Counted from the stretch's first letter, positions 19,655-28,312 are shown. The stretch: DNA of 64,000 nt from an uncultured Rubripirellula sp. (GCA_938075415.1 CALJHC010000042.1:62001-126000), one strand, 5' to 3'. The notes: a model not told the origin generated them from the sequence alone. A program made the numbers and translations.

Positions 19655-22288
19655 ATGACAATGATTCGACTATTTGTCAGAACTTGGTTGATGACCACGG
19701 TGATTGCTTTGATGATGTTAGGTCGGGTGAGTTTGGCATTTGCTGCACCAACAACACCGGATCAAGGCGAATTGAATGAACGCCTTCAGCCACTCCTGAA
19801 GACCTTTTGCCATGATTGCCATGGACGAACCGAACCGGAAGCCGGGATCGATCTGGCGAGTGTCGACTCGTGGACAGACTTGCAAGGCGACCCGCGACTG
19901 ATTGAGAAGCTGATTGATGTTTTGCAGAAAAATGAGATGCCGCCACCCGACGCTCAGCAGCCTACCGACGCTCAACGTGACGACCTGCTGCAGGATTTTA
20001 CCGAGGCTTTGCGACAAAGCCTCTCTCGTGGTTCATCAAGGGTTCCCGTGCGATTGCGACGCATGAATCGTTTTGAATATGGCAATGCAGTCAGGGATCT
20101 GTTTGATCTTGAATCGTGGGTGTATTCCATCAACGATCGAATTATTCGTGATCATAGCCACTATTTCAGACCGGAAACAGGCAAGATGCCCGAGGTCGTC
20201 GTGGTCGGAAATCGCATGATGGGTCTCCAGCAATTGCTGGAAAATCGCTTACTGGGAGTCATGCCTTTCCCGAAAGACGCACCCGCGGAAAATGGGTTCA
20301 ATAATCGGGGAGATCATCTCAGCCTGACACCGGTGCTCATGCAGGCGTTTCTCGAGTTGAGTCAGTCCATCGTCAATGCAGAAAACTTCGATGAGAACTG
20401 TGGTGTTTGGAAAGAGCTTTTCGAAGATCCAGCCAATCCGCGACCGGTTGCGCGTGTCGTCAATGTTACCAACAAGACTGGATTGTTTACCGGCAGTGGT
20501 TTGACAATTAGTGCTTGGATTCGCCCGACGGAAGCATCTGATTCTTGGCAGACGATTGTTCGCCGTGAGGATGGGTGGCGTCGTCAACTATTATCAATGG
20601 GACGAACCGGCGCCATCTGGGGCCTTTGGATGGGGGCGGGTATTTCAGGTCAGTACGTAGAATTTGGTGCTTCGATCGAGCCAGAATTACTTACTGATGG
20701 CCGATGGCATCACGTCGCCGGGTCATATGACGGCAAGAGGATGAATCTTTACCTAGACGGGCAGCGAATTGGTCAAAAAGACCTTGTGGGCGAGCTTTAC
20801 ACACAAAGTGGGCGGCCCATGGAGATTGGATCTTATGGAAAAAAGGAAACCTTTCATGGCGACCTGAAAGGAATTCGACTTTACCGATCGGGACTCAATG
20901 CAAATCAAATCCACAGTATCACCCTCGGGAAACAGCAGGTCGCGGACGGGGAGATCGTCGGGAGTTGGGATCCCATGAGTGACGTGATGCCAGAACTCAA
21001 TGCACCGATAGACAAAATAGCGCGCGATCGAATTGAGGCGTTTCTAACGCGCGCATTTAGAGCTCCCCCGAGCAAAAAAACATTAACGCTCTATCAGAAG
21101 TACTTTGACCAACAGTATCGCAGTACCGGTCAATTCACACAGAGTATGAAAAGAGTCGTATCTGCCGCGTTGGCGTCTCCCCGGTTTATCCACGTTCATC
21201 ATGAATCGGGTAAGGAACTTCCCCGTCGTGAGTGCTACCATCTGGCAACTGGACTGGCCTTCTTTCTTTGGAGTTCGATTCCTGATCGCGACTTACTGGA
21301 CTTGGCGCGAGATGGAAGTTTACGCAAAGACGAAGTGCTTGCCGGTGAAATTGATCGTATGCTCAACGACCCACGCGTGAAAAACTTCTGTGACAGTTTT
21401 GCGCCGCAATGGTTGAAACTTAATAATCTGGTATCGGCATCACCAGACTTTGAACGCCATCGGGAATATTATTTTGGTGGTGACGACAAAATCTCGTACA
21501 AACGCGGGATGCACATGATGCTCGAGCCACTGTTGAACTTTGAAACGGTCTTTGTGGAGAATAGATCGATCCTCGAATTAGTGGATTCAGATTTCTCGTA
21601 CCGCAGCCATCTGTTGACGGAATGGTACCAAGGCCGGGCAGCCACCTATCCGATCAATGTTAATTTGCGAGACATTGAATTTAAACGTACGCTGCTTGAT
21701 GACCGTCGGTATGGCGGAGTTGTCACGACATCGGCCGTAATGGCAATGACATCGAATCCCACTCGTTCCCTGCCGATCACCCGCGGCGCGTGGGTCGCCT
21801 CTGTGATCTTCAATGATCCCCCGGAACCGCCGCCGGATAATATCCCTGACCTGGTTGCCGACGATAAAACGCTGCAAGAGGAGGGGTTGACGGTCAGGCA
21901 GAAGTTAAAGTTGCACAGCTCTGATTCCCAGTGCTCTGGTTGCCATAGGAAGATCGACCCATTTGGTTTTGTGTTGGAGAACTATGATCTGTTGGGGCGA
22001 TGGAGAGATGTCTATCGGACCGGGATTGAAGTTGACGCCAGCGGCACGCTTTTTGGTAGACAGGAATTCACTGATGTCATCGGCTTCAAGGATGCGATCC
22101 GGTTGGAAAAACAAATCTTTGCCACTGCCTTCATACGGCATCTGTTATCCTATGCCTTGGGGCGGGAACTCGGTCCAGCGGATCGCTTTGCCGCCGTTGA
22201 GATCGCTGCTAAGAGCGAATCTGTCGATTATAGAATGAGAGATGTCATCAAGAACATCGTTTTGCATCCTGTATTCAGGCAGAAATAA
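19655..22288 (+). CDS. Exported DUF1587/1592/1588/1585 cytochrome-like protein with LamG domain
   Basis: About 877 residues. I chose the ATG at 19655 because it begins a good signal peptide (MTMIRLFVRTWLM...SLAFA). A CHDCH heme-binding motif lies at residues 52-56, in the c-type cytochrome domain that opens this family, followed by a DUF1587-like segment (RRMNRFEYGNAVRDLF). A LamG/concanavalin-like domain (about 275-435) sits in the middle where relatives often have another beta domain. Then come DUF1595, DUF1592 (LATGLAFFLWSSIPDRDLL), DUF1588 with a second CxxCH (760-764, CSGCHRKIDPFGF) and DUF1585 at the C-terminus. The DUF1552 partner starts 25 bases downstream, so they form an operon. A periplasmic redox role is inferred; LamG suggests glycan binding. 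Confidence 0.93.
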   Translation: MTMIRLFVRTWLMTTVIALMMLGRVSLAFAAPTTPDQGELNERLQPLLKTFCHDCHGRTEPEAGIDLASVDSWTDLQGDPRLIEKLIDVLQKNEMPPPDAQQPTDAQRDDLLQDFTEALRQSLSRGSSRVPVRLRRMNRFEYGNAVRDLFDLESWVYSINDRIIRDHSHYFRPETGKMPEVVVVGNRMMGLQQLLENRLLGVMPFPKDAPAENGFNNRGDHLSLTPVLMQAFLELSQSIVNAENFDENCGVWKELFEDPANPRPVARVVNVTNKTGLFTGSGLTISAWIRPTEASDSWQTIVRREDGWRRQLLSMGRTGAIWGLWMGAGISGQYVEFGASIEPELLTDGRWHHVAGSYDGKRMNLYLDGQRIGQKDLVGELYTQSGRPMEIGSYGKKETFHGDLKGIRLYRSGLNANQIHSITLGKQQVADGEIVGSWDPMSDVMPELNAPIDKIARDRIEAFLTRAFRAPPSKKTLTLYQKYFDQQYRSTGQFTQSMKRVVSAALASPRFIHVHHESGKELPRRECYHLATGLAFFLWSSIPDRDLLDLARDGSLRKDEVLAGEIDRMLNDPRVKNFCDSFAPQWLKLNNLVSASPDFERHREYYFGGDDKISYKRGMHMMLEPLLNFETVFVENRSILELVDSDFSYRSHLLTEWYQGRAATYPINVNLRDIEFKRTLLDDRRYGGVVTTSAVMAMTSNPTRSLPITRGAWVASVIFNDPPEPPPDNIPDLVADDKTLQEEGLTVRQKLKLHSSDSQCSGCHRKIDPFGFVLENYDLLGRWRDVYRTGIEVDASGTLFGRQEFTDVIGFKDAIRLEKQIFATAFIRHLLSYALGRELGPADRFAAVEIAAKSESVDYRMRDVIKNIVLHPVFRQK

Positions 22289-22313
22289 ATCGAGTATCAC
22301 CAGAGGATTTGGC

Positions 22314-23582
22314 ATGAAATCAACGGGTCGGCGCGAGTTTCTCGTTGGAGCAGGTGGTAGCGCCATGGCGCTGCCTTGGCTGGAAGTGAAGGCGGATTCG
22401 AAACCAACTGTACCTCCGCCACTGCGTTTCGCGTCGTTCTATTCGCCGATGGGGTTTGTGAGAGACCACTTCTTTCCGGAAGATGGCAGCAACGAATTCT
22501 TGTCCATGCCGACACTAAGACCGCTGAAGAGGGTGGGTGACAAGGTCACGCTAATTACCGGGTTGGCCAGAGTTAACGTCAGGGGAACAGATGTCCACAA
22601 TCAAGCCAGTTCTTGTTATTTGTCCTCTCAGGATCCTCATGGGGAACTGAAGTCGCCCTACCCGATGGACCGGACCCTCGACCACCTGATCGCCGACGAG
22701 GTTAGCCATCGAACCCCCATCCGCTCCCTTGAGCTCAACTGCAACAGCTTCAAGGACCTCAAGGAATCGATCTATTTGGACAACATTTCTTGGTATGGGC
22801 CGGAGCATGTTGCCACCTCAATGAAAGACCCGCGAAGGGTCTATCAACGACTCTTCACGACGAGAAACTCAGATCAGGACATCACTGATCTCGTCCTGGA
22901 GGATGCTGCAAATTTCAGGTTGGACCTCGGTCAGCGGGATAGGCACAAATTGGATGAATACTTTGAATCCGTACGAGAAATTGAAAGGCAAATTGAGCGA
23001 CTCAACGGGTATTACAGCAAGCATGAAAAACCAAGGATCAAAAAACCTGATGACGGACCCATGACGCGAGGTGAGTACATTCGATTGATGGCACAGTTAC
23101 TGGCTGTGGCCTTTCAAAGCAACCTGACTCACGTTGCAACCTTCATGCTCGCGCCCGAGCGATGGGGATCGCCGCAGACCTACCATGAACTAGAGTTCAC
23201 CAAGTCCCATCACGGTCTGACACACGGGCAGTCCAATCAGGTCGTCAAGGATTTTCTCGTTCAAGTGGATCACTTTTACGTATCGATGTTCGCAGAATTT
23301 CTGGAGCAACTGGAGTCGGTCAGTGAAGGTGACGCTACGCTGTTAGATTCAAGTATTGTGACACTCGGGTCAGGGCTCGGCGACGGAGAGCATCACACGA
23401 TGAATGACCTGCCCATTGTCATGGCCGGGTCGGCAAACGGTCGGCTTCGGACCGGTGGTGTTTTTGACTGCCCGAGCAACACACCGCTGGCCAACCTCTG
23501 GTTGCTGCAGGCTCAATTAATGGGTGCTGATTTGCATCGATTCGCGGATAGCACTGGACCGCTGGAAGGATTGTTGGCTTGA
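22314..23582 (+). CDS. DUF1552 family exported protein
   Basis: A 422-residue protein. The ATG at 22314 is preferred because AGAGGA lies just upstream and the product then starts MKSTGRREFLVGAGG, a Tat-like signal (RREFLVG). The DUF1552 signatures are present: FASFYSPMGFVRDHFF, TLITGLARVNVRG, LDEYFESVREIERQI, SHHGLTHG and GSGLGDGEHHTMNDLPIVMAG. DUF1552 proteins are distant relatives of the DUF1501/sulfatase-like alkaline phosphatase fold and are nearly always next to a DUF1592-type gene. It is the second gene of that operon. Reaction unknown. Confidence 0.93.
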   Translation: MKSTGRREFLVGAGGSAMALPWLEVKADSKPTVPPPLRFASFYSPMGFVRDHFFPEDGSNEFLSMPTLRPLKRVGDKVTLITGLARVNVRGTDVHNQASSCYLSSQDPHGELKSPYPMDRTLDHLIADEVSHRTPIRSLELNCNSFKDLKESIYLDNISWYGPEHVATSMKDPRRVYQRLFTTRNSDQDITDLVLEDAANFRLDLGQRDRHKLDEYFESVREIERQIERLNGYYSKHEKPRIKKPDDGPMTRGEYIRLMAQLLAVAFQSNLTHVATFMLAPERWGSPQTYHELEFTKSHHGLTHGQSNQVVKDFLVQVDHFYVSMFAEFLEQLESVSEGDATLLDSSIVTLGSGLGDGEHHTMNDLPIVMAGSANGRLRTGGVFDCPSNTPLANLWLLQAQLMGADLHRFADSTGPLEGLLA

Positions 23583-23652
23583 TGCACGGTCTGTATCGGG
23601 TGTCCGCATCAAAGCTGGCGAGATAAATCAGGGTCCGGATACTTCGTCATCG

Positions 23653-24148
23653 CGGGAGTATTTGGTCCCTCCCTCCCTCCCCCGCCCGCACCGGCCGACG
23701 TTCCCTGGGTTGCGCGGCTGCGGGATTTTGTGCTGACACCACTCGAGTGACTTTTTGCAAATCAGGAGGCCGCCTGTTACAGCTGCCGACAAAAAATTGA
23801 TCTAATTTGCTTTGAGTTTGAACGGATTGACGCTGCAGGCAAGTTGCGAGTTGAAGACAGTGATGACGCCGGTTGGCAATTGAATATTGGGGTAGATCCA
23901 CGCATCTGGCCAGTTGCATAAGAGGCGACGCTCAAGGATTATCAGGGATACCGCGACATCTTTGTTGAAAGAGATGAATTTTGCCGCCGATTTACGGAGT
24001 CGCTGATCGAATTTACCTTGGGCGGTCGTTTGACATTAGTGATAAGGAACTCGTGAAAGCGAGGTTGAGGACAGCAAAGAACAATGAATGCAAGCTGGGT
24101 GAATTCATTCACACGCTGATTCAAGTTGAGGCGTTTCGTATTAACTGA
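23653..24148 (+). pseudogene. Decayed 3' end of a DUF1588/DUF1585 (DUF1592-type) gene
   Basis: Read across frames, this stretch keeps the order of conserved blocks of the family. One frame (23653-23736) gives VPPSLPRPHRPTFPGL, resembling the Pro-rich PPPPPxVPxL segment. A second frame gives ACYSCRQKID (23772 on), a damaged form of CxxCHRKIDP in which the heme His is now Gln, followed by FERIDAAGKLR. After an in-frame stop near 23921 the frame continues with LKDYQGYRDIF and FCRRFTESLIEFTLGGR, matching DUF1585. A final frameshift near 24030 leads to LGEFIHTLIQVEAFRIN and a TGA at 24146, like the normal C-terminus of the family. Two frameshifts and two or more stops make it non-functional. It follows the DUF1552 stop by about 70 bases. 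Confidence 0.75.
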
Positions 24149-24203
24149 GAAAGAATGGCAGTCACGCCGACGAGAGACTGGTTTACCAACAAGAGAGAAA
24201 TGC

Positions 24204-24938
24204 ATGACGACGTTAAAGCACGAGCAGAAGCAGGTTCAGATGAAGTCAAGGAGAAGCGGACTGAAATCAGTTTGTGACTGTGCACTTTTGTTCGGGATCC
24301 TGTTTCCTGCGGTGGTCGTTGACGCTGCCGGTCCGACGAAATTCGAATCGAAACTGTTTAACAGCGGCACACTCGTCTACGCAGACGAGTTTGATGGGGA
24401 ATACAACCAAGAACGATGGGGTGCTCAAAAGAAGGATCGACAGATCAAGGAGGGTAAATTGATTGTGACGCCCTTGTTCACGTCTCGGGAAGAGGCGATG
24501 AACGTTCTGAAACGCGATCATCATTTGGGTCTAGAGCCGGTGATTCATCTCAATGGTATTCCCAGCGAGTTTGTGTGTCACTTGCGGTACCGATTCGAAA
24601 CCAAAAAGCTAACACCCGGTAGGCCAAGTTTTCAGATTGGTCACCACATGATCATTCTTGGTTACATCGAAGGAGGCGGTCACCGAATTAAATTGCCCGA
24701 TGGTCCTACTTTCACGGAGCCAGATTCGGGGATGGAACTCGGTAAATGGATCGATCTTGTCATTGAGTACAAAAAGGGTGAGATGGCCATTGGCGTCAAC
24801 GGTCACGACAGGACTTATCAGCACGACGCCGTAAACATCATTAATGAGAAAGATCAACTCGGACCGAGGTTTACCCTGAAGGGCGGGCCTGATTGCCGAA
24901 TCATCTTTGACTCAGTCAGACTTTGGAAAGTTAACTGA
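24204..24938 (+). CDS. Secreted protein of unknown function, possibly concanavalin-like (DUF1080-like) fold
   Basis: 244 residues from the ATG at 24204 (AAGAGAGAAA upstream); Met13 at 24240 is an alternative. After a basic N-terminus comes a hydrophobic signal segment (CALLFGILFPAVVVDAAG). The mature part has blocks such as LVYADEFDGEYNQERWG, IKEGKLIV, GKWIDLVIEYKKGEMAIGVNG and CRIIFDSVRLWKV. These resemble the beta-sandwich family that includes DUF1080 and LamG-like domains, where a W near the start and the final DSVRLW-type strand are typical. No catalytic residues can be assigned. It lies after the DUF1552 gene and the relic, so it may belong to the same exoprotein locus. Confidence 0.7.
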   Translation: MTTLKHEQKQVQMKSRRSGLKSVCDCALLFGILFPAVVVDAAGPTKFESKLFNSGTLVYADEFDGEYNQERWGAQKKDRQIKEGKLIVTPLFTSREEAMNVLKRDHHLGLEPVIHLNGIPSEFVCHLRYRFETKKLTPGRPSFQIGHHMIILGYIEGGGHRIKLPDGPTFTEPDSGMELGKWIDLVIEYKKGEMAIGVNGHDRTYQHDAVNIINEKDQLGPRFTLKGGPDCRIIFDSVRLWKVN

Positions 24939-25432
24939 TTGGAGCCTAGGAATTAAATTCAGGGCCTGAGCAGACGCTGAGGTAATTTGACCCACATGCG
25001 TCGTGGCGGGGCGTTTCCGATGCTTAGCATGGTCGAGTAGCTTATCTTGGTTGGGGAGTCTTATCTGGAAGTCGTTTTGATAAAGGGACCAAAGCCCTTA
25101 TCTGGTGACTGGCATCCCGTCCGAGTGTCACAGGAACTAGCGTTGAACCGTGCTGATTTCTCCGGGTGGAGTTAAAGAAACGGCTCCCTTCAGTGAAGAG
25201 GATCATCAGCCAAGTGTGGGAACCGGTCCAGGATGCTGGTTGATTGTTCGTTCTGATGATGAGATTCGGTAGTCATGATCGCTCCATGATTCACCACGTT
25301 GACTTTGCGCCGTTCCAAAGCGGTTCTGGAGCACTGCCCAAAGCGGTTCTGGAGCACTGCCCGAAGCGGTTCTGGAGCACTGCACAAAGCGGTTCTGGAG
25401 CACTGCACAGGGTGTTGGCAGAACATTCGGCT
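24939..25432. other. Intergenic region with a 23-base tandem repeat
   Basis: No gene seen. A hairpin with one bulged base (GATAAAGGG at 25079-25087 against CCCTTATC at 25095-25102) lies 140 bases after the preceding stop. The tandem repeat at 25316-25407 is listed separately. Several short ORFs overlap the repeat in all frames only because its period is not a multiple of three. Confidence 0.5.
25316..25407. repeat. Four tandem copies of a 23-base unit
   Basis: The unit is CAAAGCGGTTCTGGAGCACT followed by GCN; starts are at 25316, 25339, 25362 and 25385, with one or two changes per copy (CGAAG in copy 3, GCA endings late). It lies just downstream of the VOC lipoprotein gene stop on the minus strand and is not coding. 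Confidence 0.85.
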
Positions 25433-25960
25433 TCAATCTTGCCACAGCCCGGATTCAATGCCGCCGAGGATAACGATTGCAAATGTTCCATGCCCCGGAA
25501 TGACCGTGGGCGGCATTGCGATTTCAGCTCCTGCATCGGCTGCAGAATCGACGGCCAAGTGAATGTCATCGACACCTACATACGGCCGCACCACTGGTGA
25601 TTCCGTTTCACGCATTGGTGCACGAATGCCCATCAAGCCGCCTTCGTCAAGTTTCGCGGTGCGCGCACCACCAAGGTTATTGTCGGGTGCACTGAACGAC
25701 ATTCCATAGATGGAGGAATATTGCCGACACATTGCATCGACTTCAGGTGTCACGATCTCAAGGTATCGAATTTTCATTAATTCGCCCGTAGGCAGCCAGT
25801 TTGGATTTTGGGGAATGCGATTCACTTTGTCAGGTGCCGCCGTCGGCAAAGATGTTTCGCCCTGAGGGCGGTCACATGCGGTGATCAGCATCACAAACCC
25901 TGAAGGGATTGCTAACGCTGCCCAGGCTTGGAGTGCGGCACGGCGATTAACGGTAGGCAT
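25433..25960 (-). CDS. VOC (glyoxalase/bleomycin-resistance) fold lipoprotein
   Basis: A 175-residue protein with a twin-Arg start (NRRAALQAWAALAIPSGF) and a lipobox-like MLITAC, so it is probably exported and lipid-anchored at Cys29. The mature region has the VOC superfamily pattern: IRYLEIVTPEVDAMCRQYSSIYG at the start of the first beta-alpha-beta module, and PYVGVDDIHLAVDSAADAG then IPGHGTFAIVILGG in the second. Most VOC proteins of this type bind a metal and small thiol, aldehyde or antibiotic ligands, but the substrate cannot be told. An exported VOC protein is somewhat unusual. A direct-repeat operator candidate lies 57-94 bases upstream of its start. Confidence 0.85.
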   Translation of the reverse strand: MPTVNRRAALQAWAALAIPSGFVMLITACDRPQGETSLPTAAPDKVNRIPQNPNWLPTGELMKIRYLEIVTPEVDAMCRQYSSIYGMSFSAPDNNLGGARTAKLDEGGLMGIRAPMRETESPVVRPYVGVDDIHLAVDSAADAGAEIAMPPTVIPGHGTFAIVILGGIESGLWQD

Positions 25961-26016
25961 GAAATTTCTGAGAGAATAAGTTTAAGATCATCCGGTTGCA
26001 TCGGTCGGCCCCGAAT

Positions 26017-26054
26017 ATTAGACAGCCTGTTCACAGATTAGACAGCCTGTTCAC
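26017..26054 (-). promoter_or_regulatory. Tandem operator candidate upstream of the VOC lipoprotein gene
   Basis: ATTAGACAGCCTGTTCAC occurs twice, exactly, with a 20-base period (26017-26034 and 26037-26054). Each copy contains the small palindrome ACAG-C-CTGT, so two dimer sites would lie on the same face of the helix two turns apart, 57-94 bases upstream of the minus-strand start at 25960. A repressor or activator site is inferred; the regulator is not in view. Confidence 0.4.
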
Positions 26055-26335
26055 GTGATTCAGGATTCGTAGTTGGTGAAGCAGCAACCGCCACAGGGTG
26101 TCCAACGTGATGCGCCGAGCTGGACAGTCTCGCGTCATTTCTCAATCTTGAATCTTCGCTAGCTCAGCTTCCGGTGCGCTCAGTCTTGAACACCCGTGCG
26201 AGGAGATGAGTCGTGGTGATTGTGATGAGGGACTGAGCAGCTTGTTTAGCTATGCTCGAAGGAGTTCCATCGGACGAACGGGCTGGAGCCAAGAGGGTCT
26301 TTGCCTGGAGGTTAGGCCGTCGATGGCTCCCGTAG

Positions 26336-26449
26336 CTAACTGCCAAGTGAGAACAACCAAAGTACCAGCATTGGAACTCCGACCACAAAAATCAAGAAGG
26401 CAAAAAGACTACCGATCACCATGCCCAACGCATTGCTTGTTGATTTCAT
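26336..26449 (-). CDS. Possible 37-residue single-span membrane protein
   Basis: The ATG at 26449 opens a short frame ending in TAG at 26336. The product starts MKSTSNALGMVIG and continues as an unbroken hydrophobic segment rich in F, V, L and I to WLFSLGS, a clean one-pass membrane peptide. AGG lies 6 bases upstream of the ATG, a weak ribosome binding site. It is too short for a database-free family call, and could be chance. Confidence 0.3.
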   Translation of the reverse strand: MKSTSNALGMVIGSLFAFLIFVVGVPMLVLWLFSLGS

Positions 26450-27079
26450 TTTAACCTATGACTTTAGTGCTTATGAGCAAGGGATGATCTGTGTCGTTAT
26501 CAATCTGACTCCGATAACGCCGGAAGTTTGCAGCCAATTTGTTGCGTTGCCGAAAAGGGAAGTGATCGAGGGTGTGATAGCAGCAAGGCTTGCCTTGGCG
26601 TCTCGGTCCGGATAGCGAACCCGCTAATGATAAACGTCTGTTTCCACCGCGACAACGTGTTCGCCCTGGTTTGCCGGGCATTTTTGTTGGTCGGGTTCAC
26701 CACTTTTGAACGCCGGTTGAATGACTGGGAACAAAGTGATCCGGTGTTCCACTCAGGTCGTGACTTGTTTTGCACTGGCCGAAAAGATTCATTGTTGATG
26801 CATGCAGCGAAGCGATTTTCGTAAAGTCTTATCAGTCAAGTGGATTTACTGTTTCGGTTGTCTCGCGAGGGGAAGTGGTAACCGGTCTAAAACGACGTGA
26901 AGGGACTCGCGTCGCTGCTAGTGGTTGATGGCATGACGGAAGGGATCTACGTAGGGCCTAGCGATTTCCGAGGGGAGTACGTCCCGTTTTGATTTGCATA
27001 GGAAAAGGGTTCACAGGGTTCATGCCGTGTCTGCCGGTGCGTTAACTTGTGTCGGTTTTTTTTAGTTAAATTTTACATT

Positions 27080-27139
27080 GAGAATTTTGCAGCGAGAATT
27101 TTGCAGCGAGAATTTTGTAGCGAGAATTTTGTAGCGAGA
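27080..27139. repeat. Four tandem copies of a 14-base unit
   Basis: GAGAATTTTGCAGC (twice) then GAGAATTTTGTAGC (twice), starting at 27080, 27094, 27108 and 27122, followed by a broken fifth copy (GAGATATTG). It ends just before the Cys/His-rich gene, so it lies in its probable 5' untranslated or promoter region. Confidence 0.85.
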
Positions 27140-27183
27140 TATTGACGAATGGATTCGGTTCGGTCATTCTTCTACTATGTCTA

Positions 27184-27609
27184 ATGGTCGGACTAACTGG
27201 ATTTCCCATTGCAAGATGTCCTGTGCGTCACGTCCGATTTATTCTCGTCGTAATACTCTGCTTTATTGCAGTCATAGGCCAAACGCCTGCTTGGTATCAC
27301 GTTGCGTCGTGTGATGATTGCGTTATTGCCTTAGGCGATGACCTTCTGACTTGCAGTCATTCTTGTTGCCATCAGCACGAGGAAGCTTCCAAGGTCGAGC
27401 TGGGTGGCGATCGGCACAGCGTGCCCGATGATTCTGGCTCGTGCGCTGTCTGCCAATCGCTGGCTTGTCCTGTCGGAGTCGGTTGGACAGCCGGCTCTCT
27501 GCCGTTCTCGGGAACGACAGTTGAAAGAGTGGTGTTTCGCTCCGCTGGCGTTACCCACGATCTGTGGAACGCTGCGCCGCGTCCACGTGGTCCGCCCTTG
27601 TCTGCATGA
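27184..27609 (+). CDS. Small Cys/His-rich membrane-anchored protein of unknown function
   Basis: 141 residues from the ATG at 27184; the frame opens earlier with a TTG at 27142, which would add 14 hydrophobic residues. The N-terminus is basic (RCPVRHVR) followed by a hydrophobic segment (FILVVILCFIAVIG), so it is exported or membrane-bound. The rest is rich in Cys and His: CDDC, CSHSCCHQH, and CAVCQSLACPVG. This suggests metal binding. The Pro/Arg-rich end (APRPRGPPLSA) is typical of small proteobacterial and planctomycete DUF2946-like proteins, but the match is loose. A MerC-like metal transporter gene lies 700 bases downstream, which fits a metal-related role. Confidence 0.55.
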   Translation: MVGLTGFPIARCPVRHVRFILVVILCFIAVIGQTPAWYHVASCDDCVIALGDDLLTCSHSCCHQHEEASKVELGGDRHSVPDDSGSCAVCQSLACPVGVGWTAGSLPFSGTTVERVVFRSAGVTHDLWNAAPRPRGPPLSA

Positions 27610-27885
27610 GCCGAAGCGGGTTTTGAGGTCTCGGTTTGCGCCGTCTCGGGTGTTACCTGAAGGTTCTCTGGATCCATGGCTGCGGTGTTTTAGCAATTCA
27701 ACAAGCCCTGCTGCGTTCAGCGTTCCACTGTTCGTTAAGCCGTGAAACCGATTGGCATGTTTGCCACGTGGTGGGTCGCTTTCTAATTCTATGCGGATGG
27801 TGAACTCCGGTCATGGATACCGGTGCGTTCGGCCATTGCATGCGTGATGCTCACTAAATTAATCAACAAGAAAGTGGATAAAGTA

Positions 27886-28239
27886 ATGAAATTAAAGACC
27901 AAGAGGCTTCGTAGAGGTCAAGGACTCATTGAGTTCGTCACTGTCGTTGCAGCGGTTGGTTTCATCGGGTTGGTGTCAGTTTCCGTTTTTGGACACAAGG
28001 TTGCCGATCAATATGCCATCTGTGCCGGGATGCTTCCGGCCGCATGCGATGAGGACCAAGTGCCAATTGCGACGGGTGGATTTGCGGGAACGACCGTGAA
28101 TATTGATGGGGCAATTCAAGGGAATGGCTCGGTAAGTTGGTCATCTGTCACTGGTAACGCGGACGGTGATGGCGAGTTGGAAAACAACGTTGTTGCTAGT
28201 GGTGGCACCGCTGACGGTGAAGCCTTTGTCGCTGACTGA
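27886..28239 (+). CDS. Flp/class III type IV pilin-like protein
   Basis: 117 residues from the ATG at 27886 (MKLKTKRLRRGQGLIEF). The basic leader, the cut site G|QGLIEF and the following hydrophobic helix (VTVVAAVGFIGLVSVSVFG) match Flp/Tad pilins with Glu at position 5 of the mature chain. The rest is longer than a normal Flp pilin (which is mostly the helix alone) and Gly/Asp/Asn-rich. No tad assembly or prepilin peptidase genes are in the window, so it must use machinery encoded elsewhere. In-frame ATGs further upstream (27847) are less likely because they would precede the charged leader. A T-run terminator follows. Confidence 0.75.
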   Translation: MKLKTKRLRRGQGLIEFVTVVAAVGFIGLVSVSVFGHKVADQYAICAGMLPAACDEDQVPIATGGFAGTTVNIDGAIQGNGSVSWSSVTGNADGDGELENNVVASGGTADGEAFVAD

Positions 28240-28257
28240 TAGCAATGATCAGACTGG

Positions 28258-28289
28258 GCGACATCACGGAGGGTGTCGCTATTTTTTTT
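28258..28289 (+). terminator. Rho-independent terminator after the pilin-like gene
   Basis: GCGACA (28258-28263) pairs with TGTCGC (28274-28279) around a 10-base loop, and eight Ts follow at 28282-28289. It begins 18 bases after the pilin stop and ends before the MerC-like gene, which should therefore have its own promoter or depend on readthrough. Confidence 0.7.
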
Positions 28290-28312
28290 AACCAATTTGC
28301 AAAAGTCGGAAA

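Larger units (their letters stand above)
25961..27183. other. Long mostly non-coding region
   Basis: About 1.2 kb separates the divergent VOC and Cys/His-rich genes. It holds the operator candidate at 26017-26054, a possible 37-residue membrane peptide at 26336-26449 on the minus strand, and a 14-base tandem repeat at 27080-27139. Other ORFs (26421-26615 and 26528-26824, for example) have no recognisable content. Confidence 0.45.

Noticed and set aside
25190..25600. Overlapping ORFs across the 23-base repeat on both strands
   Set aside because: A period that is not a multiple of three keeps all frames open through the repeat; none has coding character.
26421..26824. Small plus-strand ORFs of 64 and 98 codons
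   Set aside because: Overlapping frames without domains, signal peptides or ribosome binding sites.
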